64,000 nucleotides of DNA from Oscheius dolichura. Its lineage: Eukaryota > Nematoda > Chromadorea > Rhabditida > Rhabditidae. Made by a program: the position numbers and the translations under genes. Below are positions 56,249 through 64,000 of the stretch, piece by piece (position 1 is the first letter of the stretch; every line of letters starts with the position of its first letter). Below the pieces are notes generated by a model. The model had not been told where the DNA came from, made no database searches, and worked only from the letters and a program-made list of their open reading frames with translations. The DNA is taken from positions 9,968,001 to 10,032,000 of the forward strand of contig OW051494.1 of assembly GCA_932521035.1 (NCBI GenBank), given 5' to 3'.

Positions 56249-56430
56249 TAAGCCGAGAAATATGCTCAACCTGAAAAGGGAAGGTTATTGTTTTTAAAAG
56301 CAGAAAATAGCCGTACCATGGAAAAAACGATATAAATGGCTTTTTTCTATTTCACTTTTCAAAATAGGTCGAGAAATATGCTCAACCTGAAAAAGAAAGG
56401 TTACTGATTTAAAAAAGCAGGAGAGTAAGA
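56249..56430. repeat. Tandem duplication spanning a splice acceptor
   Basis: CGAGAAATATGCTCAACCTG with its downstream AAGGTTA and AAAAGCAG blocks occurs at about 56253-56312 and again at 56370-56425. The first copy contains the acceptor and start of exon 56186-56270; the second carries only the duplicated splice region. Confidence 0.75.
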
Positions 56431-56697
56431 CATTTGAAGGCAAAAAACTACCGTATTTCTTGAATAAAAGCTATAAAGGCTTTCGATTTTTGATTTTTTA
56501 GAGGAAAGGGCATTCTATTCGAGGGAATACGGGTTTTATCAGGGATCAGGAGGAAATGAGGGGAACGATTGGAGCAGTGGGTTCAAAAATGATGACAATA
56601 CGCACGGGGCAGGGAACCAGACAGTGAAAACCCAGGGCGAAATCGCTCGCGGCCCTCGCGCGCGGCGGAACTATTTTTTAAATCTTCACCGGGAAGA
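56431..56697. other. No gene seen
   Basis: AT-rich spacer with a GC-rich CTCGCGGCCCTCGCGCGCGG patch near 56646. Its relation to the flanking minus-strand frames is unclear. Confidence 0.3.
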
Positions 56698-57161
56698 CTA
56701 GTTGTAAACAATTTTGATGTCCATGACCAGGGATTTCAAAAATAACTGAGAGTCAAAAACGGAGATATTTGTAAGTGGAAGGCTCCTTGTAAGATGTTTT
56801 TGCTTCGAGGGGAAAAGGATGTTGACGGCTTTACCAGCGTTATTTTTGGCGTAAACAGGGTCTAGGTCAGACAGAGAGCAATTGAAAAACAAACGGGGAG
56901 GAATATAGCCCTGTTCAAAGAATTTGTCACGGTTAAAAACGGCGGGGAGTCTCTTCTACGGCAGAATCGAATTAATTCATCATAGCCTTGCATTGAACGA
57001 TAAAAACTAGAGGAAGGCCCGAAAATATCTGTCACGGTCGGCAGGAATTGACTATAAGAGCGGTATTTTTGAAAATAGCAAGGAAACGCGTGACAAAATG
57101 AGAGAGCAGCTGTAAAAATGATGATAATAGAGACACGGGGACCCGTGGGCGGTACAGTCAT
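56698..57161 (-). CDS. Hypothetical protein, possibly secreted (copy A of a local duplication)
   Basis: Two overlapping minus-strand frames. The upstream one (56862-57161) opens with a hydrophobic segment (VSIIIIFTAALSFCHAFPCY). The other (56698-56950) continues FFEQGYIPPRLFFNCSLSDL and NNAGKAVNILFPSKQKHL to a TAG. A frame change or an intron between them is needed. The segment KAVNIL...HL..SL...I.VF resembles copy B at 57282-57490. No family recognised. Confidence 0.35.
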
Positions 57162-57281
57162 CGTCGATGAGAAATTCTTACTGGGGTCAGGTGCCTGATC
57201 TGTAGAGAGTGCAAAAGACCGGGGGACGGATGTAAAGGGCAGGAAAACGTCTCCATGACCTGCAAAAGACTAACAGAAGCT

Positions 57282-57490
57282 CTAGAAAATGGGGAAACGA
57301 AACGGCAGAGCGAAAAATTTGATTTGTACTACTCCTATGGGAAGTTTCGAGTTAAAAATAAAGATGTGAGCGCTCCGAAGACTTCCCGCCAGGTGTTCCG
57401 ACCAGAGAAAGAGGCAGGAAAGAATATTTACGGCTTTAGTAGTCGTGTCCCTGTTGACCCAAGCGAGGTTCAACGGCTTTGAAATACTCA
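57282..57490 (-). pseudogene. Diverged copy B of the 56.7 kb segment
   Basis: The minus frame TTTKAVNILSCLFLWSEHLA followed by SLRSAHIFIFNSKLP parallels KAVNILFPSKQKHL and SLPLTNISVFDSQL of copy A. The surrounding frame (57436-57912) crosses a half family A element and is not credible as a gene. Confidence 0.35.
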
Positions 57491-57580
57491 AAAAGGGAGA
57501 AGAACATCGATGAGAAATGCATCACAGTGGGAGAAAAATAGAGACTGTACTTGGCTCGTAAACACGAGGAAGCTGTGCGT

Positions 57581-57645
57581 CGGTTCTCTATAGTCCGCTC
57601 CTCTCCTGCCGAGACTTTACGGGTGCAGCGGATCGGAGGGGGCCC
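57581..57645. mobile_element. Half of a family A element
   Basis: CTATAGTCCGCTCCT is joined directly to CTGCCGAGACTTTACGGGTG. The left arm and core are deleted. Confidence 0.7.
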
Positions 57646-57912
57646 AACTGGATTGTGGAGAGGAGGAAAGCCCACATGGATATGAATCATCGGGAGAGCT
57701 ACTTTCCTAGCCCTACTTTCAAAGGCACGTCGTTTCGGGACCCATCGGCTTGATGTGTTTCTATTTGGAATTCCCTCTTTTCCGAATTTTTCGTACGAAT
57801 CTGGGCGCATCGGGTTATTCATGAGCCGTTGGCATTTCGCCTTGGATTTTACTCGTATTTCTGACGTCTTCAATCTGCTACCTTCCATAAATATTCGACT
57901 ACTTCGTGTCAT

Positions 57913-58432
57913 ACATTCTATTTAAAAGACCGAAGAATATCTGGAGAAAAGATCGACGATTCTGATCAAAGAAGAGAGAGTTTTCCGCCAAAAACAAATT
58001 GACAGTCATATATGATATATCATCGCAAACCCGATGAATGGGGAAGAGCGACAGGTTCCGAATTAATAATTCAGATGAGGGGCCAATTCATCAGCTCATC
58101 TCCCTTTTTATTATCGTTTTTTTCTATTTTTTGGGTTAGGGAGTCCTTAAATTGGCTCTCCTCTTCTTCCTAGTTAAAATATCCACCTTCCCCGGGGTCT
58201 ACGGATCATTGGTTTTGAAAATGTGGGTCCTTTCGCCTCCAGTCCGGTTCCTTATTACGTGTTCTTAGAATTTAAGGCGAAACATTTGAACTTCCGCCTT
58301 TAAAATTCCAAAAATAATCGTTTAAATCAAGGTTATTCGCGGGAAATCTTCAAGGGGGCAAAACTATGCCAATGGGAGTGTAAACAGGGGGAAGAGCCTT
58401 CCTAATCGCTTGCCAATAGCAGGAAGAATATG
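57913..58432. other. No gene seen
   Basis: AT-rich spacer between the minus-strand cluster and tRNA-Asp; no supported frame. Confidence 0.35.
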
Positions 58433-58504
58433 TCCTCGGTAGTATAGTGGTGAGTATCCGCGTCTGTCACATGCGAGACCCGGGTTCAATTCCCGGCCGG
58501 GGAG
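58433..58504 (+). tRNA. tRNA-Asp (anticodon GTC)
   Basis: A 72-base cloverleaf. The acceptor TCCTCGG pairs with CCGGGGA, the anticodon loop is CTGTCAC with GTC at the centre, and the T arm is CCGGGTTCAATTCCCGG. AATATTTTTGCTTTTTTT follows as a Pol III terminator. An inverted copy lies at 61687-61758. Confidence 0.95.
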
Positions 58505-59516
58505 AATATTTTTGCTTTTTTTCCCTTTACCATTTCCTTGGCTTCTTTTCATTTGTGTCTTATTTTCCAAGCGGGAAAAGATGTTTTTTAGTCTATAACC
58601 CACTCCTTTACCTAGTAGGCCCCGAAAATTTAGTATTCGATCCCTAAATCCTAAGATTTCCTGCTGTTTATGGACTAGCTAATGGTTTTTTCATGTTTTC
58701 CGGATCTTCCATCTCATCATCGTATTTTGGGCGACGACAGGTCTTTTTAATCATTGATGGATTAATGATGAAGCTCTCTCTGCCTCCCCTTTAGCCAAAA
58801 ATCGGTCGTGAACATCCCACGACGGCCGGCACCGCCTCCCCCTTCCTATTTTGACCCCCGATTTAGAAATCATTCACATTTCCCCTCAAATTAGTAATAC
58901 GGATGTAATGCGTAGAAATCATGTGTTTGTGCTCGTAGAGAAGATGGTGGTGTTCTGATTTTATGATCTGGGTGGTTTGGGGGGCAGACGCTCCTAGTTA
59001 GGCATTAGGAGGGGAAAACTACAGTAGTCTATGACGGGAGAGTCGTCTCGGGCGGAAGTAAGCTTGTTTAATGAGGTGTGTCTGGGTAGCGAACTTTGGC
59101 TCATCCAGGTCCTGTCGGGAATGAATCTTGCAGACGCAGGAATGCCTCTCAGTATCTGTAGTCTTGGGACCTCTAGAAAGCTCCTTCCATACAAAAATTC
59201 CATATTGTACCCCAGGAAGGTTTCGCAGCTTTTGTGACTATTTTTTGCAAAAGATACCGTAATATATGGCTGGAAATCCACTTTTCTGGATCTGTCTGGG
59301 TCAAAATGCTTCAAGGTCTCGAATAGCTTCGCTAGGCAATGAACTATACTGTCAGTATTTGGCACTTTAGGTCCTCTAGGGCACTCTGGCATTTCAAGAC
59401 CTGCGTATAAAAGTTTGGGACGATTTCAACGCCTTGATCCGTGCTTTGAGAAAGAAATACTACCGTATGGACGACGACTTTGTAAAGAATCTGAGACATT
59501 ATCGTGGGTCTTGAAA

Positions 59517-59656
59517 CGATAGTCTGGAGCCCCTGCACCCGTAAAGTCTCAGCAAGACAAAGGAATAAAAGCGTTACCGTTTTGTATTAGTTTTAAATAA
59601 AGATGATCCTCTTGACGAGACTTTACGGGTGCAGGGGAGAGAACTATCGAGGGCCA
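59517..59656 (-). mobile_element. Family A palindromic element
   Basis: GCCCCTGCACCCGTAAAGTC and GACTTTACGGGTGCAGGGGA flank a minus-oriented core. Confidence 0.88.
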
Positions 59657-60531
59657 AACCAGAGATCGTTCCAAGACCTTCGAGCTGCCGGCGAAAGCTC
59701 CTATAGTAACTTTTTGTAAGGAAAAGGCTACCATAGCCTCAGACCGATCTTTAGAGCCTAACACGTGTTCTTTTTTCCTTTTCCAGGTTCAAAAATCCTG
59801 GATAAAGAGCAATTTTCCATCATTTCCTTCCATATTCCTCACCTTTTCGCGTGGTTCACGCCTTTTTGAGTTTGTCCTTCTCTGATCCAGACTCCTGGAC
59901 TTGCTATTCCACACGGCGCGTTGGTTGAATTTCCGGCTCAAAAGGGTCATTTTCCTAAGAATTTTGGGATGCAGAAGCCGGTGTTCTTTAGCCAAATTGA
60001 ACTGTTCTTCTGCTGCTCATTTTCACCGTTTAATTGCGGGAATATTCGTTCCGGGAGCGTGACCAGACTACCCATATTTCATCAAAAATCAGAGAACTAA
60101 AAAATTCTTCTTTCTCTGCTCCTTAAAAAATCAGAGACACGGGGCTTCGTGACCCACGCGACCGGATTGGTTCTGCCGCGATTTGATAAGTCTACTCTCG
60201 TTGCTATCCCCCCACTACTTCCGATACGGGCTAGGCTACATTCTGCCTCTGGCTTGCTAGCTCGAGGACTACACAACCAACTAATATTGAGGGGGTTTCC
60301 TTCCCTAATGGGCTGTAGTTGACTCGTGAAGTCATAAACGGACCCTAGTGGAATCAGGAATCCAACGTCAGGGCCTGATATTCCGCTAGGGCCGCTTTTT
60401 TGACTTTTATAAGTTTTAGAACCCTTTTTAACCATAAATCGTAGTCTCTACCTAGTTTTTGTTCCTTTTAACTTTTTATAGCTATTGTTTTGACGAGTTT
60501 GACGTCCCCTTGAACTTTAATCGGCTGTAGG

Positions 60532-60939
60532 ATGTTCCACAACGGGCTGTGGTTTCAAACGGCTCCAATTTATTTCTACCGTATCCCTTCAGGACTATTT
60601 TCCACAATAATAGCTTCTGTTGTCATTGTCATCCCTGTAGGACCTTCTCATATCGGGAGTCTTGAATTTGGACTGACAATAGCCGGTTTTCAAAGAGGCG
60701 GTGCCGATATTTCAGGCCCAGGGTCTGTTAATATCTTTGTTTCTCCAATCACGAACTTCAGAAGAGTGTTCGGTAATGGTCTACGCTATTACAGTTCGTT
60801 GCGAGACATCTGGGTTACTGTAAGGTCCCTGACAGATTCTTTTAGCTCCCATGGAACGTTTCGTAGAGGAAATGCTGAAATCCCGACGACAAAAGGGAAT
60901 AAACTCGATTATTTTGCCCTTAGACCTTTAAAATTTTAG
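60532..60939 (+). CDS. Hypothetical protein, weak
   Basis: A 135-codon frame (MFHNGLWFQTAPIYFY start) with one hydrophobic segment (SGLFSTIIASVVIVIPVG) and a Gly/Ser-rich part. No family, signal peptide or neighbour supports it, and internal AG/GT pairs may mean it is only partly exonic. It could be chance. Confidence 0.2.
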   Translation: MFHNGLWFQTAPIYFYRIPSGLFSTIIASVVIVIPVGPSHIGSLEFGLTIAGFQRGGADISGPGSVNIFVSPITNFRRVFGNGLRYYSSLRDIWVTVRSLTDSFSSHGTFRRGNAEIPTTKGNKLDYFALRPLKF

Positions 60940-61686
60940 CCCACTGATCCAGAGGGTCTCGTAGAGAAGTTCCCAAGTAAATTTCATCCATAAAATCCCC
61001 TAGAAATGGACTATAGTGAGTTTAGTGCGATGCCCTGACATTCAGACCTTCCTTTCCCGCCACCCTCACCGCTAATTGGCTCAATTTCTCTCCCTGCTAA
61101 ATCTTTCGTCGACTGCTCTCTGAACTAATCCGAAATGTCAAAAACTTCCATATGAATATCCATATCATGGCGATTTCTAAAGGCTACCGGACCCGTGAGC
61201 CGCGTCATGCCACTACATCACCTATTCGTTGCACGCTTCAATGAATTTTTAGCAGGCGAAAGTCAAATTTCAAGCCCTTTTTCCTTGCTTTTTTTCTCAT
61301 CTCGGAGATCAACATGTCCAGATAAAGTTTGATCGGAAATGGGCGGCAGCGGGGACCGGGTTTCAAAGTTCGTGGCAGTGACCAGTCTGGAGAGGCGCCC
61401 CCGCGCTTACTCCTTGGGGCCAACCGCTCTCAAATTTCTACTCCTCATCCTAATATTATCCCTGTTTCCATCATTATAGAAGGCTTCTGAAGATAATATT
61501 TACTTCAATTTCGCTATAAATACGAAAAAATGGAGCAAAAACTACCGTAAGACCTCCCACAGGGACTTGGGGTGGGCTCCAAAAATCCTCGGCAAATTAG
61601 ATTGTATAGTAGAAATTTCAATGAGGAGTATGGTTCCCACTCGAATTCTTTACTTGATGAAGAAGAGCAAAAAAAGCAAAAATATT

Positions 61687-61758
61687 CTCCCCGGCCGGGA
61701 ATTGAACCCGGGTCTCGCATGTGACAGACGCGGATACTCACCACTATACTACCGAGGA
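61687..61758 (-). tRNA. tRNA-Asp (anticodon GTC), inverted copy
   Basis: Same 72-base sequence as 58433-58504 on the opposite strand, with the same AATATTTTTGCTTTTTTT downstream tract. The two copies point toward each other across 3.2 kb. Confidence 0.95.
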
Positions 61759-61910
61759 CATGTTGGTTGTCTCTCACAATTTTTCTGGAATTTCCCCTAC
61801 TTCTACGTAGTTTTCCTTACTTCAAAAAGGTTGTACGGTATATTTACTCAATTTTCTAACATTATAACCAGCCGGAAAGACATGAGAACTACTGTAGCTC
61901 CGCGGAGCGT

Positions 61911-62061
61911 CTCGGCCCTAGATAGTCCGATCCCCCTGCATCCGTAAAGTCTCGGCAGAAGGATCATCTTTATTGAAAACTGTTACAAAACTGTGACGCC
62001 TTTATACCTTTGTCCTGCCGAGACTTTACGGGTGCAGGGAATCGGATTCTCAAGGACCGAA
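61911..62061 (+). mobile_element. Family A palindromic element
   Basis: ATCCCCCTGCATCCGTAAAG and CTTTACGGGTGCAGGGAATC flank a plus-oriented core. Confidence 0.88.
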
Positions 62062-62624
62062 TCCACCGGACCCCTCCGACTTCTTGGCTCACGTAGAATT
62101 ACCTTTTCTTTCCCACTGCTCTCCAAAATAATTCCGTGCTTCTCCGTTCAAGTCGTCGCTCCTCCCTGCTCTTAAAAACGTCATCAGAAGTCGAGGAATC
62201 CCTCTTATAAGAACCAAGAGGAGAGAGATAAGGGGCTAATTGACCCCGTCTGGCTCTTCCTCCCTCTCCGTAGTCCCTTATTCCTCTGGGAAATGATTTC
62301 AGTCCTTATTCTTGACTTTTAAAGATAGAATTTGTAGAATTCTATCACTATTTTAATTTGAGGAGTATATACGAATCAAGTAATTTAAAGAAAATGCGAT
62401 TATTTAGCGGGGGTCCCGATTATCACCCCCCGCCGCGGCTACTTTCCACTCTTGTGATTCAATCGTCATCAGATTCAATCAGCAGCTATAATTTCTTTTA
62501 CTTTTATTAGTCTATGAACCCACACGAGACAAGAAAAATAGAAGACCAATCAGATGGTCTTTGAAGAGTCAAGAATGAAAAATAGACGGATGCAACAGCA
62601 ACAAATGACGTAGCCTTGAATCTT
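62062..62624. other. No gene seen
   Basis: AT-rich spacer without a supported frame between two family A elements. Confidence 0.35.
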
Positions 62625-62779
62625 GGGTCGGTCCCGCTATAGTCCGCTCTCCTGCACCCGTAAAGTCTCGGCAAGACAAAGGGATAAAGACGTCACAGTT
62701 TTATATCAGTTTTGATTAAAGATGAGCCACCTGCCGAGCCTTTACGGGTGCAGGGAACCGAGCTATCGAGGATCGAACC
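62625..62779 (-). mobile_element. Family A palindromic element
   Basis: GCTCTCCTGCACCCGTAAAG and CTTTACGGGTGCAGGGAACC flank a minus-oriented core. Confidence 0.87.
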
Positions 62780-64000
62780 TTGACTTCTATGGTCTCGTAC
62801 AGAAGTCAAGATCTCCTCCAACATTTGTGAAAACTATAGTCTTGTAGAGAAATTTCTGGGCTACATTTTGAGTATAGAAACGCCCAATGAAATGCTAAAA
62901 ATCCTAGGCATTTTTCGAATTTGAAGTTGCGGTCTGTTTTGCGGCTTTTTCCTCATTTTCCAATTTCCAGTTCTTCTCCTCCTATTTCTTGACATTTTTC
63001 AAGTATTCTGATCTTCAAAAATCTCCAAAAAAGATCTAGCCTACTTCTAGGAAACTATAATATGTTCATCTTATTGCCATATATGTAAGTGGGTTCAGGA
63101 CCTCCTCCTCGTCCTCGTCTCTTCCGAGTAATCTAACTTTTTAATTCATAAGAAATGGGTTTCTCTGTCGTTCTCTCATAATTTGACGGGCTGCACTTCC
63201 TCTTCTACGCGAAGATCATCTTGACGAGGTGGGAGGGAAGGTCGTCATCAGGTCCCTAGGGAGGCGCTGGGGACCTTCCCCGGTCTTCCCGGTCCATTTT
63301 GACCTCCAGAGGGTCCTGGAACGATTTTTTTCGGTTGCTACCGTAATCCATAAGATATATTTGCCTCTTCCTGCTCTTTTCAAAGTCTTTATTCCTTTTC
63401 CCGCTAAAAAATTTGAGCCCGGCTCCTGTAAACCTTCAAAACACGATGAAATTCGCGTTAGGACCAAATTCCCGGTCTCTGGCGCCTCCTCCACCTCCCT
63501 TCCGTCCAAGACAATTTCGGATGTTTCCCTATTGTTTTTCCAGCATTTATTGTGGTTTCACCCCTTGGACAAACCTTTCTAAATTGTTGGAACACGTCAT
63601 GATAGCCAGAATTCAGCTCTGATGAGGGTGTTTTGATCGTTCTGGTACCTATGGAACACCAATCTTGGACTACTTTATAATTTGACCTGCGGGTCTTTGA
63701 AAATGTCTTGTAGTGATTTTTTTAGACGAATCAGTGACGAATGACACGAGAATGGTGTCAAGGTATCAAATTTCTGCAAGCAGGGGGTCATTAAATTTTA
63801 AAAAAACCCGCGCTGCAAGGGCAGAGTCCATAAAATGCGAAAATTACACCAAATTTTCCTTTTTTTGAACAGATTTTAATGGATTCGAATTAAATTTGGT
63901 TAAAAAAATTAGTGAAATAAGAAAAAAAGGAGCCCAAAACTTCTATTTTCATCCCAGTAGATGATTTCATCCTACAGGCGCGCCAGCTACAGTACGGCTG
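62780..64000. other. No gene seen to the end of the window
   Basis: The two overlapping frames at 63216-63622 run on both strands and show no splice or domain support. The rest is AT-rich. Confidence 0.35.

Larger units (their letters stand above)
55042..56270 (-). pseudogene. Multi-exon gene of unknown family with one in-frame TGA
   Basis: Five exons (56186-56270, 56057-56149, 55922-56021, 55812-55867, 55042-55244) have clean GT-AG borders and agree in phase throughout. The only break is TGA at 55996-55998 within the Cys-rich run DCLDLIC-stop-CRLEGVMCVPDG. CGA to TGA (Arg to stop) by deamination would explain it. Other landmarks are EVEWKSGEEVEKAPC, TAAWIGVFDGNTFILKAPGG, MDRMKLEIYYDLEEL and a Lys/Glu-rich end. 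The 5' start was not found. An AATAAA lies inside the last frame (complement of 55123-55128). The intron 55245-55811 is filled by two MITE-like elements. Recent pseudogene, readthrough or sequencing error are all possible. Confidence 0.6.
58505..61686. other. Gap between the two tRNA-Asp copies
   Basis: No splice-supported gene. Minus frames at 58994-59392 (132 codons) and 60097-60435 (112 codons) and the plus frame at 60532-60939 are open but lack domains or convincing context. A family A element is at 59517-59656. Confidence 0.35.

Noticed and set aside
57436..57912. 158-codon minus-strand frame as a gene
   Set aside because: It reads through a half family A element and only its end overlaps the copy B segment.
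58994..59392. 132-codon minus-strand frame as a gene
   Set aside because: No signal peptide, domain, splice context or biased codon use; open frames of this length are expected by chance in the window.
60097..60435. 112-codon minus-strand frame as a gene
   Set aside because: No recognisable motif and no supporting context.
58364..61777. Frames sharing VSIRVCHMRDPGSIPGRGEY
   Set aside because: They are translations through the two tRNA-Asp genes.
16062..62779. Regularly recurring palindromes considered as a CRISPR-like array
   Set aside because: Copies are kilobases apart, each is a complete inverted repeat with its own core, both orientations occur, and the genome is eukaryotic.

Overview
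The window looks like a piece of nematode nuclear genome, probably Caenorhabditis or a close relative. The signs are many very short introns (about 40 bp) ending in TTTCAG-type acceptors, a major sperm protein domain gene, two receptor L-domain genes of the insulin/EGF-receptor-L-domain type, orthologs of SNX-6 and of the MYND protein BRA, scattered tRNA genes and a heavy load of small inverted-repeat elements. No operon-type bacterial, viral or organellar sequence was seen. All gene models were built by hand from open frames, splice sites and intron phase. Names rest on recognised motifs, not on a database search.

Layout. 0.2-1 kb: degenerate tandem repeat. 1.5-6.6 kb: a plus-strand type I membrane protein with duplicated L-domain-type exons and an unrecognised cytoplasmic domain. 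7.1-9.5 kb: minus-strand pair, snx-6 followed closely by a small membrane protein. 10.4-12 kb: repeats, including a 500 bp element with an inverted twin at 30.5 kb. 12.2-13.2 kb: two convergent secreted-protein genes, one a possible peptide prohormone. 15.05 kb: tRNA-Gln. 15.2-30.3 kb: ankyrin-repeat coding sequence built from repeated exon modules, ending in a DPY-30 motif, with an antisense gene nested in an intron. 30.3-34.9 kb: repeat-rich gap. 34.9-36.4 kb: tRNA-Lys, then a four-exon MSP-domain gene whose first intron holds an inverted tRNA-Lys copy. 36.6-39.2 kb: decayed coding remnants. 39.3-40.5 kb: BRA/BRAM1-like MYND gene (minus). 41.1-43.2 kb: two secreted-protein genes. 43.7-50.8 kb: a complete 12-exon L-domain membrane receptor. 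51.2-55.1 kb: tandem cluster of small secreted proteins (two intact, two with in-frame stops, plus two relics) sharing an upstream TGACGTC-containing block. 55.0-57.6 kb: further minus-strand genes, one broken by a single TGA. 58.4-61.8 kb: a tRNA-Asp inverted pair. 61.8-64 kb: repeats only.

Two themes stand out. First, at least six families of short inverted-repeat (MITE-like) elements fill introns and gaps; the commonest has about 20 complete or partial copies built on a near-perfect palindrome. Second, the 36-57 kb half holds fast-evolving secreted and membrane genes, with recent duplications, solitary terminal exons and single in-frame stops. That is the pattern of an accessory chromosome arm. 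Core cell-biology genes (snx-6, bra-like) sit among them unchanged.
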